A stretch of 64,000 nt of DNA from Gemmatimonadaceae bacterium (GTDB lineage: Bacteria > Gemmatimonadota > Gemmatimonadetes > Gemmatimonadales > Gemmatimonadaceae), in contig JAICWO010000002.1 in the NCBI GenBank assembly GCA_025934775.1, positions 186,001-250,000 on the forward strand, given 5' to 3'. This document shows, one piece after another, positions 9,601 to 21,933 of the stretch (positions are counted from its first letter, which is position 1; every line of letters starts with the position of its first letter). The position numbers were made by a program, and so were the translations under genes. Below the pieces are notes generated by a model, which did no database searches, was not told the origin of the DNA, and was given only the letters and a program-made list of their open reading frames with translations.

Positions 9601-9924
9601 GGATGCACTCGTGATCTGGTGGTCCGTCACGGGCGTCCACGTCTTGCCGGTGTCGGTCGTCTTCCACAGGCCGCCCCCCGTCGCGCCGAAGTAGCCGACG
9701 TTCGGCTGCCCGCGCACGCCGCTCACCGCGATCGACCGGCCGCCGCGCAGTGGGCCGATGCTGCGCCACTTGTAGGTCTTGAGGATCGTCGAATCCACGG
9801 GCGGTGCGGTCCGCGCCGACTGCACCGCGGGCGCCTGCGCGCCGCGTGACAGCCCGACCGCACCGGACACGCCGAGGAGCGCCAGCGAGGTCGCGATGGC
9901 CAAACGAGAAAAGCCACGAGACAT
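6697..9924 (-). CDS. secreted sortilin/VPS10-like Asp-box propeller protein
   Basis: A 1075-residue protein with a signal peptide (about 1-31). It carries a long series of Asp-box (BNR) motifs of the S-x-D-x-G-x-T-W type, for example STDAGKTWKKV, STDAGATWRKV, STDGGDTWTDI and THDFGRTWTKI, consistent with the ten-bladed sortilin-type propeller. A Gly/Arg-rich low-complexity insert follows at about residues 830-865, then a helical C-terminal part. GTG at 9937-9939 is in frame, but the ATG at 9922-9924 follows GGAG at proper spacing and directly precedes the signal peptide. The family is often annotated as glycosyl hydrolase; I see no evidence for catalysis. A paralogue lies at 14771-17785. Confidence 0.8.
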   Translation of the reverse strand: MSRGFSRLAIATSLALLGVSGAVGLSRGAQAPAVQSARTAPPVDSTILKTYKWRSIGPLRGGRSIAVSGVRGQPNVGYFGATGGGLWKTTDTGKTWTPVTDHQITSASVGAVAVSESNPNEVFIGTGEAEIRGNIMPGDGVYRSTDAGKTWKKVGFENSDAIAKIRIHPTDPNVVFVADFGKYGVPSEERGLFKSTDAGATWRKVLYRGPETGAEDISIDPKDPKVMYATMWEAYRKEWQMSSGGPGSGLFKSTDGGDTWTDITRAKGLPEGVVGKIGVAVSPANPNRVYALIENENGGLFRSDDAGATWTKVNENRNIRQRAFYYTHVIADPKSENELYALNTSAFRSSDAGKSLQNVGGNTHGDYHDLWIDPDNAQHLIIANDGGGAISMNGGREWSAQDYPTGQFYHVVATANVPYYVCGSQQDSNEMCVSTAQPSGFGRGGGGRGRGGAPDEFSPAGAEDGYIAPDPLDPDVFYSGTNANGGGFLTKDNRRTGERREVSPYPRMFSGEESAVLKERWQWTYPIIFSPVNPHVLYASSQHLFMTTNGGDSWTRISPDLTRHDPKTMGPSGGPITRDMNGPEVYAVIYSIGPSKRTTNVIWTGSDDGIISLTKDGGKHWSNVTPKDMPDFGRVSMIDASAFDSASAYVAVKRPLLDDKAPYIYRTHDFGRTWTKIVTGIRGDDFVHSVKEDPTRKGLLYAATQHGVYISYDDGDRWESLSLNLPDIPVADIMVADHDLAIATHGRGFYILDNINPLRQYNATVASASDVYLFKPATAIRSSEPLAIQYLLEHPAKDVRIDILDAHGQVIRTYPDTANENGGRGGRGAGGAPADSAAAGRGGRGRGGFGAFAPSKNAGLQTFDWDLRYAPAATFPGMILWGGSTTGPQAAPGRYAVRLTADGKTVSQPIIVKRNPLHAATDADLAAQLALALQLRDQLSEANRAVIQIRDVKKQVSDRIAKSPDEQLKTTGDKLDGDLSGVEDEIYQVKNQSGQDPLNFPIKVNNRLASLLGVVSNTDAKPIASAYPIFDDLKGELKVQIDRLQKVLTTDLPAFNAQAKKLGLSPITVGKPVVF

Positions 9925-10033
9925 GTAGAAATTCTCCACAGTGGGGAGGGAAATGCGGGCGGAGCGTTGGGTGGTACGCGCCTAGAGATAGGCGCGGAGC
10001 GGAGGCGGTGCAACCCGGTCATTATGCTTCGGC

Positions 10034-10423
10034 ATGGCCAACCCGCACCGCACCGAGATCCAGGTTCGCTTTGGCGACACCGACGCGCTGGGTCACGTGA
10101 ACAACGCCGCCTTCGCCGCCTATGCCGAGCTGGGTCGGCTCGAGTTCCTGAAGCAGCTCGGCAAGCACGTCACGGACCTGATTCTCGCCACGCTGTACAT
10201 CGATTATCGCCGGCAGGTGCAGTACGATGACCGCGTGCACGTCGACACGTGGGTCGAGTCGCTCGGCACGAGCAGCATGACGTTGCGACAATCGGTGTCC
10301 GCGAACGACCAGCTCGCGGCCGACGTGAAGTCGGTCGTCGTGCACTTCGATTACAAGACAGGCAAGCCGATGCCGCTCACGGACGAGATGCGCGCGATGT
10401 TGACGGCGCGGAGCTCGGGATGA
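10034..10423 (+). CDS. hotdog-fold acyl-CoA thioesterase (4HBT, YbgC/FadM-like)
   Basis: A 129-residue protein containing the hallmark RFGDTDALGHVNNAAF, with the catalytic Asp in the D-T-D-x-x-G-H-V-N-N motif, followed by the antiparallel strand pattern of a single hotdog domain. Members hydrolyse acyl- or hydroxybenzoyl-CoA thioesters in the cytoplasm; chain-length preference cannot be told. Length is normal. A TATGCT box ends 5 bases before the ATG, the same arrangement as at 3162-3173, so a leaderless transcript is likely. The gene converges with the helicase gene, only 8 bases apart. Confidence 0.85.
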   Translation: MANPHRTEIQVRFGDTDALGHVNNAAFAAYAELGRLEFLKQLGKHVTDLILATLYIDYRRQVQYDDRVHVDTWVESLGTSSMTLRQSVSANDQLAADVKSVVVHFDYKTGKPMPLTDEMRAMLTARSSG

Positions 10424-10431
10424 CGGTGCGC

Positions 10432-11781
<1,350 letters not shown>

Positions 11782-11818
11782 TGCGATGGAGTATGGGTGA
11801 ATGAGGAAGGTAACTGCT

Positions 11819-11920
11819 GTCCGTAGTCCGTGGATCGTGGACCGTGGATCGTTGACCGTGGACCGTGGATCGTGGACCGTGGACCGTACTACCATGGACG
11901 ACGGTCCACGGACCACGGAC
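11819..11920. repeat. heptamer tandem repeat with inverted arm
   Basis: Eight tandem units of TGGAYCG (one variant TTGACCG) run from 11831 to 11886. At 11901-11920, ACGGTCCACGGACCACGGAC is the complementary version of the same repeat, so the block can fold on itself. It lies in the divergent space between the helicase and oxidoreductase genes. Because 7 is not a multiple of 3 and the unit lacks stops, it gives misleading open frames that extend both neighbours. A second array of the same unit is at 14724-14751. Confidence 0.8.
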
Positions 11921-11928
11921 TATTATCC

Positions 11929-12945
11929 ATGCCCATCCGCGTCGGCCTGATCGGCTATGGACTCGCCGGTTCCGCGTTTCACGCACCGTTCATCGCCGCA
12001 CATCGCAAGCTCGTGCTCGCGGCCATCGTCACGGGCGATCCCGGCCGGCGCGCGCTCGCGCGCCGCGACCATCCCTCCGCGCGACTGTTGGACCACGCCG
12101 AGCAGTTGATCGAGGAGCGCGACGCGTTCGACCTCGTCGTGATCGCATCGCCGAACGCGACGCACGTGCCGCTCGCGATGGTGATGCTCGACGCCGGCTT
12201 CTCGGTGGTCGTCGACAAGCCGCTCGCGCGCACCGCGGACGGCGCGCGCATGTTGTACGATCGAGCGAGAGAGCGCGGCCTCCTGCTCACGCCGTTCCAG
12301 AATCGCCGCTGGGACGGCGATTTTCTCACGGTACGGCGCCTCATCGATGAAGGCCGCCTCGGCGACGTGTTCCGGTTCGAGTCGCGATTCGAGCGCTGGC
12401 GAGCAGCGCCCAAGCCGCGCTGGTGCACGAGCGACGCGGCAGCGAACGCCGAAGGAATCATCTACGACATCGGTTCGCACCTCGTCGATCAAGCGATCGC
12501 GCTGTTCGGGCTCGTGCAGGAGATGTCGGCGACGTCGAGCCGCGTCCATCCCCACGTGCAGGTCGCCGACGATGCCACGATCTCACTCACCCACGCGTCG
12601 GGCGTGCGCTCGCACCTCGTGATGAGCGCGATCGCGGGCCAATCGGGCCCGCGCATGAGCGTGTACGGCTCGCGCGGCGCGTACATCAAGCACGGGCTCG
12701 ACGTGCAGGAAGACGCCGCGCGCGCCGGCGCCCGGCCGACCGACCCGCGTTGGGGAGAGGAGCCCGAATCGATGTGGGGGACGCTCGGCGCGGGCGACGA
12801 TCTCGAGCGGGTGCGGACGGAGCGAGGGAACTACGCGGGGTTCTACGCGGCGGTGGTGGAGTGCCTCACCAACGGAAGGGAGGCGCCAGTTCGGGAAGAG
12901 GAGGCGATCGCGGTGATCGAGGTTCTGGAACGGGCGGCGGGGTAG
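11929..12945 (+). CDS. Gfo/Idh/MocA family oxidoreductase
   Basis: A 338-residue protein. The N-terminal Rossmann fold has GLIGYGLAGSAFHAPFI for NAD(P) binding, VIASPNATHVPLA and VVVDKPLA (the place of the family E-K-P motif). The C-terminal alpha/beta domain contains YDIGSHLVDQAIALFG. Family members oxidise or reduce sugars, inositols and related polyols in the cytoplasm; the substrate cannot be read from sequence. The ATG at 11929 lies right after the heptamer repeat, and upstream in-frame ATGs are inside that repeat, so they are rejected. There is no recognisable Shine-Dalgarno. Confidence 0.85.
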   Translation: MPIRVGLIGYGLAGSAFHAPFIAAHRKLVLAAIVTGDPGRRALARRDHPSARLLDHAEQLIEERDAFDLVVIASPNATHVPLAMVMLDAGFSVVVDKPLARTADGARMLYDRARERGLLLTPFQNRRWDGDFLTVRRLIDEGRLGDVFRFESRFERWRAAPKPRWCTSDAAANAEGIIYDIGSHLVDQAIALFGLVQEMSATSSRVHPHVQVADDATISLTHASGVRSHLVMSAIAGQSGPRMSVYGSRGAYIKHGLDVQEDAARAGARPTDPRWGEEPESMWGTLGAGDDLERVRTERGNYAGFYAAVVECLTNGREAPVREEEAIAVIEVLERAAG

Positions 12946-13108
12946 GTCGGGAGCGGCGGTCGCTGTCGTTTTGCGTAATCTATTATCTGTTTGCAGTTAT
13001 TGCGATTCTCGAATTAAATAGGGAGTCGAAGCTGCCCAAAACGGTAGACCGGAACACGCAGAACGCTAGACGGAAAACCACAGCGACCCGCGCCCGAAAC
13101 CCGCCGCC

Positions 13109-14530
13109 TCAAAACAACCCCACTTTCCCACTCACCGACCCAATCAACTTCCCCGGGTCGTACCCCACTCCCTGCTTGAACACGAGCTCCACCTTCCGCA
13201 CGTCCTCGATGTGCGTCGACGGGTCGCCGCCGATCACGACGAGGTCGGCCTGCTTGCCGGCGGCGATCGAGCCCACGCGGTTGGCGCGGCCGAGGTACGT
13301 CGCGCCATTGAGCGTGCAGACCTTGATCGCCTCGAGCGGCGTGAGCCCGCCCTCGACGAGCAGCTCGATCTGGCGTTGGTCGGAGTAGCCGGGAATCACG
13401 CCGCCGCCGCCAGTCGGATCGGTCCCGGCGATGAGCAGGCCGCCGGCGCGGTAGAAGGCCACCTCCATCGCGCGCGCCCGGGGGAAGAGCGTCGCGTATC
13501 CGGAGCGCGGATTCGCGTCGATCCGCTGCTTGAGCCGCAGGAAATCGTCGCGCAGGATCGGATCGAGCACGTCGAGCCCCGGCGGCGCGGGCCGGCCGGG
13601 GGTGAACGTCTCGAAGACCGTGAGCGTGGACGTGAGCGCGACGTGGTGCTGTATGAGATAGTGAACTAGCGATTTAAAATTAGCGTCCGATGTATCCACC
13701 TTCGCCACGGCCGCCTGGCCGTCCGCCTGCCCGGGGCAGACGTCGGGCGTCTTGTTCGGCACGAAATCCGTCGACGCGAAGAAGCCGTGCTCCAGGTCGT
13801 CGATCCCGAGCGAGACCGCCTCGCGGTACGTCACCGAGCAGAGATGCCCGGTCAGCTTCATCCCGAGCTTGTGCCCCTCGGCGATCGATGCCCCGAGCTC
13901 GGCGCGCGTGATGTGCATGTACGCCTTGAGCGACGTCGCGCCCATGTCGTGCCAGAAGTCCACCATCCGCCGCGCCTCGGCGGCGTCCTTCAGTTCGTGT
14001 ACCTGCGGCAGTCCGAGCCCAGGCCCCTCGAGATATGGCGCCGTCGCGTCGATCCACGGCCCCACTTTCTCGCCGCGGTTGATCATCGCCGCGGTCTCGA
14101 GCTCGCCGTAGCCGTTCATGTTGCCCGCGGTACGCATCGACGTGACGCCGCCCGCCAGATAGAGGCGCGTGAAGCTCTCGCTCAGATTCGCGTACACCCG
14201 CGGGCCGGTCGGGTAGTACAGGTGCTCGTGCACGAGCACGAGACCCGGAATCACCGATTCGCCGGTCAGGTCCATCACCTGCGCGCCGCTCGGGATCGAG
14301 ACGCGCGACGCATCGCCGACGACAGCGATCCGGCCGTCGCGAATCACGATGGTCTGATCCGCGCGCGCCGCGGCGCCGGTGCCGTCGATCACGCGAACGT
14401 GCGTGAGCGCGAGCACCGCCGTGTCGACGGCGATGTACGGGCGTACCGCCGGACCGAGGGTCGGTCGCTGTGCCGCGGCGGCGAAGATCGGCGCGGTAAG
14501 GAGGGCGATGGTGAGTTTCGATGTACGCAT
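13109..14530 (-). CDS. secreted amidohydrolase (imidazolonepropionase-like)
   Basis: A 473-residue protein with a signal peptide (about 1-20). The TIM-barrel metal site is readable: VHEHLYYPTG (in place of H-x-H), SLKAYMHITRAELG with a candidate bridging Lys, LTGHLCS, DDLEHGFF and GTDPTGGGG (Asp). The composite beta domain closes with GSIAAGKQADLVVIGGDPS. Members hydrolyse cyclic amides or dipeptides; this export-tagged subgroup has no firm substrate. An upstream in-frame ATG in the heptamer repeat is rejected because the signal peptide starts at this one. An AT-rich rare-codon patch lies at 13655-13690. Not adjacent to a clear pathway partner. Confidence 0.8.
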   Translation of the reverse strand: MRTSKLTIALLTAPIFAAAAQRPTLGPAVRPYIAVDTAVLALTHVRVIDGTGAAARADQTIVIRDGRIAVVGDASRVSIPSGAQVMDLTGESVIPGLVLVHEHLYYPTGPRVYANLSESFTRLYLAGGVTSMRTAGNMNGYGELETAAMINRGEKVGPWIDATAPYLEGPGLGLPQVHELKDAAEARRMVDFWHDMGATSLKAYMHITRAELGASIAEGHKLGMKLTGHLCSVTYREAVSLGIDDLEHGFFASTDFVPNKTPDVCPGQADGQAAVAKVDTSDANFKSLVHYLIQHHVALTSTLTVFETFTPGRPAPPGLDVLDPILRDDFLRLKQRIDANPRSGYATLFPRARAMEVAFYRAGGLLIAGTDPTGGGGVIPGYSDQRQIELLVEGGLTPLEAIKVCTLNGATYLGRANRVGSIAAGKQADLVVIGGDPSTHIEDVRKVELVFKQGVGYDPGKLIGSVSGKVGLF

Positions 14531-14723
14531 GCGCGGGAGATTACATGCCAACGGCAGGCGCCGCGAGGGGCGTGGTTGACAACGGCGCCACGCGTGCCAC
14601 CGTATCAATACGATGGCGTAGTCATTCCAGCGCAGCGAGGAATCTTGTCTCGTGGTCGAGATCTCGACCCGGCGAGAAGATCCCTCAGTCGCGTTGCGCA
14701 TTCGGGATGTCCGCCTTTCGCGC

Positions 14724-14751
14724 CGGTCTACGGTCCACGGTCTACGGTCCA
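14724..14751. repeat. second heptamer array (CGGTCYA)
   Basis: Four tandem copies of CGGTCTA/CGGTCCA, the reverse complement of the unit at 11831-11886. The array again lies in a divergent intergenic space, here between an amidohydrolase and a propeller gene, 20 bases before the start of the latter. Confidence 0.75.
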
Positions 14752-14770
14752 CTCTCCAGTCTCCGCCCTA

Positions 14771-17785
<3,015 letters not shown>

Positions 17786-17788
17786 TTC

Positions 17789-17863
17789 AACCGCGGGGGA
17801 CGCGGCGGACGCGGAGAAAATCGCTCGCGCGCTGCCTCCGCGCTCCCCGCGGACCCCGCGGTT
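17789..17863. repeat. GC-rich palindromic intergenic element
   Basis: AACCGCGGGG at 17789-17798 is the exact complement of 17854-17863. The interior has further imperfect pairing (CGCGGACGCGGAG against CTCCGCG). A partial relative (CTCCGCGGTTCAA) is at 48169-48182. It sits immediately after the propeller stop codon and may terminate its transcript. Confidence 0.65.
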
Positions 17864-17886
17864 AGTTTCCTGGGTAGGAGCGTTGC

Positions 17887-18342
17887 ATGTCCACCGAACG
17901 CCGCAAGTCGATTCGAGGATTGGTCGCGGCCTGGGTCGTGTACTGGGCCGGTCTCGCCGCGGTGGAGCTCACGCCATTCATGCTCGCCTTCTGGCGCGCG
18001 ACGCACGTGGCGAAACCCGGCAGCGGAACCGCCTCCGTGAGCTTCAGCAACCTCGTGTTCTCGGCGAGCGTGACCGCGGCGGGGAAGTCGCTGTACAGCG
18101 GCTCGGCGCATCTGCTCACGATCGCCGCGTGGATCGCCGTCCCGCCGCTCGCCGCGTGGGCGGTCTGGGCGACGCGGCGTTCGGAAAATCGCGGCGCGCT
18201 CGAGCCGGCGCCTGACCGGCTCGAGCTGCCGGAACCGTCACCGGCTATGGCTGATCATCGTCGTCGAGGGAACGCTGCTTGCCGGCCTGCCCCGCGTGAT
18301 GGAGCCGCGCCTCCGCCACCATCTGCTTCACCTCGCGCATGA
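17887..18342 (+). CDS. small membrane protein, unknown function
   Basis: A 151-residue frame with AGGAG six bases before the ATG. Two hydrophobic segments (about residues 11-35 and 75-95) separated by a soluble loop predict two membrane helices. The last roughly 30 residues are Pro/Arg-rich and lie antisense to the end of the following gene, giving a 98-base tail-to-tail overlap. The true protein may therefore end earlier, or a frameshift may have extended it. I do not recognise the family. Confidence 0.5.
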   Translation: MSTERRKSIRGLVAAWVVYWAGLAAVELTPFMLAFWRATHVAKPGSGTASVSFSNLVFSASVTAAGKSLYSGSAHLLTIAAWIAVPPLAAWAVWATRRSENRGALEPAPDRLELPEPSPAMADHRRRGNAACRPAPRDGAAPPPPSASPRA

Positions 18343-19804
18343 GCGTCGGTCCGTGGTAGGGGATGCCGTCCTTGATCGTCCACTCCACGCCGCCGGTATG
18401 AATCGGCTTGCCGTCCTTGATGTCGTCGACGCCCGTGGGGTAGAGTACTTTCAAATTCTCTAACGGATTGCCGTTCACGACGATCAGGTCCGCCTTGAAG
18501 CCCGGCCGCACGCGCCCCAGCTCGTCGGCCTTGCCGAGGATGAGCGCATTGTTGTGCGTCGCCTGCTCGATGACCGTGATGGGCTGGAAGCCGGCTTCCT
18601 GGTGCAGCTCCAGCTCGCGGAGCAGGCCGAAGCCGTACATCTGATAGATGAAGCCCGCGTCGTCGCCGACGCCGACCAGGCCGCCCTTCCGCGCGAAGTC
18701 GCGCACCGCGGCCATCCAGATTCGGTAATTCTCCTTCCAGAACGTCTCGTCGGTCGACGTCCAGCCGAAGAAGTACGAGCCGTGGTTCTTGGGGTCGGGG
18801 CGGAAATAGTCTTCCAGCGCGGGGTAGAGGTAGTCCTTGAACCACGGCTGGGTCTGCGCCCGCTGGAGATCGCGCGACGCCTCGTAGATGTCGAACGTCG
18901 GATCCCACGCGACGTGGTGCGCGACCATGGAGTCGAGCACCATCTGGAGCCGCGCCGGGTCCGCCTCGCGCCAGAGGTGTCCGGCCCAGCGGAATCTATC
19001 AGTTTCATTATTATAATTATAGTACGACGGAAAATGCTGCACGCCGTCGAGCAGCGCCGCGTCCGGAATGCCGTACCAGTGCTCGATGCTCGTCGTGCCG
19101 AAGTGGATGTCGTCCCAGGCGTTCGTCTCCTCCACGCCGACGTGGTGCGCCACGCGCATTCCCAGTTTGTGCGCCTCATCCTCCGTCGCCTGCATGATGT
19201 CCCGATCGATCCCGAGGAGCTTGATCCCGTCCGCGCCCATCGCCTCGAGCTCGCGCACGTGCGCGCGCGCCGAGTCGGCGTTGGTCGGCCGCCCGAACAT
19301 GGGATAGACGAAGATGCGCGGCGCCTCGAGCGTGCCCGCGTTGCTCGAGTCGCGCCAGGCGAGCGCCTTCCGCGTGTCGCTCCCGACGTCGCGCACCGTC
19401 GTGATCCCGCACGCCAGCCAGATCTTGAACTCGTACGAGATCGGCTGCGCCTCGCCGCCGCGCTCGTCCTGCATGTGCGCGTGCGCATTGATCAGTCCCG
19501 GCAGCACGTATTTGCCGGTCGCGTCGATCTCGGCGGTGTTCGCGTCGGCTTTCGGCCGGCGGCTCGTGCCCGCGCGGCCGAGCGCGACCGGATCGAGCGC
19601 GAACATCTGCGTGATGGTGTTGCCGACGACCACGATGTCGTACGGCCCTTTGGCGGGCGTGCCGTTGCCGTCCTCGACGATCGCGTTGCGGATGATCAGG
19701 CGGGCGGGACGCTTGCCGCTGACGGCGGTCGTCTGGCTCCGCGCGGCTGACACGGGCGCCGCGAGCGTGATGAGGAGGGTGGCGAAAAGTGCGCGAGCGC
19801 GCAT
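18245..19804 (-). CDS. secreted amidohydrolase
   Basis: A 519-residue protein with a signal peptide (about 1-24). The metal-binding pattern is clear: LINAHAHMQDE (H-x-H), MRVAHHVGVEE, TSIEHWYG and VGVGDDAGF as the late Asp. The C-terminal composite domain has RPGFKADLIVVNGNPLENLK. The chosen ATG follows AGAGG and starts the signal peptide; the open frame upstream has no support. Expected to hydrolyse an amide or lactam outside the cytoplasm; substrate unknown. A striking AT-rich codon patch at 18993-19033 encodes YYNYNNETD. Confidence 0.8.
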   Translation of the reverse strand: MRARALFATLLITLAAPVSAARSQTTAVSGKRPARLIIRNAIVEDGNGTPAKGPYDIVVVGNTITQMFALDPVALGRAGTSRRPKADANTAEIDATGKYVLPGLINAHAHMQDERGGEAQPISYEFKIWLACGITTVRDVGSDTRKALAWRDSSNAGTLEAPRIFVYPMFGRPTNADSARAHVRELEAMGADGIKLLGIDRDIMQATEDEAHKLGMRVAHHVGVEETNAWDDIHFGTTSIEHWYGIPDAALLDGVQHFPSYYNYNNETDRFRWAGHLWREADPARLQMVLDSMVAHHVAWDPTFDIYEASRDLQRAQTQPWFKDYLYPALEDYFRPDPKNHGSYFFGWTSTDETFWKENYRIWMAAVRDFARKGGLVGVGDDAGFIYQMYGFGLLRELELHQEAGFQPITVIEQATHNNALILGKADELGRVRPGFKADLIVVNGNPLENLKVLYPTGVDDIKDGKPIHTGGVEWTIKDGIPYHGPTLMREVKQMVAEARLHHAGQAGKQRSLDDDDQP

Positions 19805-19857
19805 GTGAGCCTCTGGGTGGCTGGGAACGCGACGAGCCGCCTGCACCAGCGCCGCCG

Positions 19858-21009
19858 TCACCACTCCGCGGCGCCGACCAGGCGCAGTCGCTTGTCCTGC
19901 TGGGGCGGCAGGAGGGTGGTGCCGGACGCGAGATCTTGAATCTTCTGTGCGTAGTCGCGCGCCTGGTCCCACGACGCGCGCGCGGCAACGATCTTCGAGC
20001 GTCGCAGCGTCTCCTGTGCATCCCGGCCTTTCTTCAGATTGTCCGTCACGGCCTTGAGCTTCCCGGCGAGCGTGCTCCACATCGTCTCGACGTTCGTGAG
20101 GGCCGTCTTCGCGGCTTCGTTGTGCGACACGAGACGGCTCACCGTGTCATTGAGCCCGCTCAGCGCGGCGACCTGCTTCTTCTTGTCGTTCAACTGGCGC
20201 TGCTGCTCGTAGATCTGCGCGCTGAGCGCGGAGGTCTCCGCGCTGAAGATGCCCAGCGTCGTTGCCGACGCCGCCATGCCGACGAAACCGACGGCGCCGG
20301 CGACGAGCAGGCCGGTCGTCGCACCGCCGCTGGCGACAGCGAGCGCGAACGCCGCGACGCAGATGAAGATCGACAGGCCGAGTCCGATCCCGGACGCCGT
20401 CACCTTCGCGCGCGCGGCGTCGAGCTGCGTTTGCAATTCGCCGATCTTGTTCTCGAGCGCCAACCGTTCGCCGTCGGCCAGTTGAACCGCCCTGGCGGCG
20501 CTGTGCTGGCCGGTCACGAGCCGGTCGTGGTCGCCGGAAAAATCCGTGGCCAGCGTCAGCACCTGCGTCTTCACCGTCGCGACGTCCGAGGCCTGCTCCT
20601 CGACGGAGGCGAGCGTGCTTTCGATGAGGCTGATGATGTTGAACGTCTCTTGCTTGGTGAGCGGCCGCTGCGCCGCGCCGTCGATGATGCGGAGAATCTC
20701 CGCCGTCGCGGCGCTGAAGTCGTTGCCGAAGTTGATGATCGTCTGCGGGATCGTGGAGCCCATTTTGGGCGCGATGTCGGTCACCCAGCTCAAGGCATGG
20801 GTCTTCGCCGTATCGAGGTTCGTCTTGAGCGGCGCGAACCAGTCCTCGGGCGGCGTGCTCACCGGATTCACGATCGTGTTGATGACCGCATGCGAGTACG
20901 CGGTGACCACCGACAGCGCATCCAGATGATCGGCGAGGCCCTCTTGGGTGCGGCCCACATCGGCGGACAGATCCTGCTCGTCGTTCGACAGCAGTGCTAA
21001 AGCGCTCAT
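19858..21009 (-). CDS. alpha-pore-forming toxin component with hydrophobic hairpin (HBL/Nhe/Ahl-like)
   Basis: A 383-residue, mostly helical protein. A hydrophobic stretch at residues 207-256, rich in Gly, Ala and Val with a central GG, is flanked by long amphipathic helices (145-205 and 258-345). That is the layout of the Bacillus HBL/NHE and Gram-negative AhlB-type pore-forming proteins, where the hairpin inserts into the target membrane. The N-terminal 100 residues are homologous to those of the gene at 21930-23000 (AYSH...PQTIINFGNDF against AWSH...PQTLIDYGNTF). There is no Sec signal peptide. It is third of three co-directional genes, 33 bases after the second. A general coiled-coil membrane protein is the alternative. 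Confidence 0.65.
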   Translation of the reverse strand: MSALALLSNDEQDLSADVGRTQEGLADHLDALSVVTAYSHAVINTIVNPVSTPPEDWFAPLKTNLDTAKTHALSWVTDIAPKMGSTIPQTIINFGNDFSAATAEILRIIDGAAQRPLTKQETFNIISLIESTLASVEEQASDVATVKTQVLTLATDFSGDHDRLVTGQHSAARAVQLADGERLALENKIGELQTQLDAARAKVTASGIGLGLSIFICVAAFALAVASGGATTGLLVAGAVGFVGMAASATTLGIFSAETSALSAQIYEQQRQLNDKKKQVAALSGLNDTVSRLVSHNEAAKTALTNVETMWSTLAGKLKAVTDNLKKGRDAQETLRRSKIVAARASWDQARDYAQKIQDLASGTTLLPPQQDKRLRLVGAAEW

Positions 21010-21042
21010 GAGCGTCTCCTGGTGTGCATCACCGGGCTTTGG

Positions 21043-21933
21043 TTACAGGCCCGAGCGGGTGAAAAAGTCGGCGAACTGATTCCATGACGTGATCGCGGTG
21101 TTCAACCCGTACCGCCGGATGACGGCCGGGAGCTCGGCCGGCGACGCGCGGCCCGCGGCCTCGCATGCGGCCTGATACTTCCCCCTAGCCGACGCCAAGG
21201 CCACGCCGAGCGCCGACGCGCCGACGCGCATCGTCTCGTGCGCTTCCGTCGCTCTGCCGATCGCCCCCGCGAGCCGGTCGATCGTGACGAGGAAGGCCGC
21301 CCCGATGTCCAGGTACGTCTTGCCGATTCCCGCCGTAATGGGATTGACGAGCAGCGGCTGAGCGTCCGCGGCGATGTTGCGGCGGACGTCGTCGGCGACG
21401 TGGCGCAGCTCGAGCGGTCCGCGCGTGAGCGTTTCATAATCCTGGACGATCCGGTTGAGAAAATCGGTCACGCCGCGGCTCAACCCTTGGAGCGATCCGG
21501 CGATCATCATCGTGTGGACCCACGCGAGTCCCATCTGCGTGACGATCTCGCGCGACTGCTCGGACGTGATGGCGTCGCCTTGCGCGAGGTCCAGCGCGCG
21601 CTGCAGCGGAACGGTCACGCCCGACGCGATGCTCTTTGCCCCGCCGGCGGCCCACTGATGGAGGGTATCGAGGTGGCCGGCCATTTCAGCGGCCGCCTGT
21701 CGCGCTCCGGCGAGCGCCCCCCTGAAGCTGTCGTGCTTGGCGAGCGGATCGAACTCGCCCGACCGCTCTCCGTGGATGATCACCGGCTGCGGGCCGATCG
21801 GCACGGCGCGGATGGCCGTGATGTACGCGCGCATGCCGTCATTGCGCGTCCCGACCTTCAGCGAGGCCTCGGCGATACCGGCGGCGTCGATCGCGAGCGA
21901 CTGCGGATCCGCCTCCACCGTCGCCGCCGTCAT
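21043..21933 (-). CDS. third component of the putative tripartite toxin, without a hydrophobic hairpin
   Basis: A 296-residue, largely helical protein with only modestly hydrophobic segments (around 150-165 and 205-225) and no clear membrane hairpin or signal peptide. Its ATG overlaps the stop of the upstream gene in an ATGA, so the two are translationally coupled. In Nhe and Ahl systems one of the three subunits likewise lacks the transmembrane hairpin, and this product fits that place by size, position and helical content. Sequence similarity alone would not identify it; the assignment rests on context. Confidence 0.55.
   Translation of the reverse strand: MTAATVEADPQSLAIDAAGIAEASLKVGTRNDGMRAYITAIRAVPIGPQPVIIHGERSGEFDPLAKHDSFRGALAGARQAAAEMAGHLDTLHQWAAGGAKSIASGVTVPLQRALDLAQGDAITSEQSREIVTQMGLAWVHTMMIAGSLQGLSRGVTDFLNRIVQDYETLTRGPLELRHVADDVRRNIAADAQPLLVNPITAGIGKTYLDIGAAFLVTIDRLAGAIGRATEAHETMRVGASALGVALASARGKYQAACEAAGRASPAELPAVIRRYGLNTAITSWNQFADFFTRSGL

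Noticed and set aside
11782..11916. N-terminal extension of the helicase to an upstream ATG
   Set aside because: The added residues are the translation of the heptamer repeat and do not resemble any helicase N-terminus.
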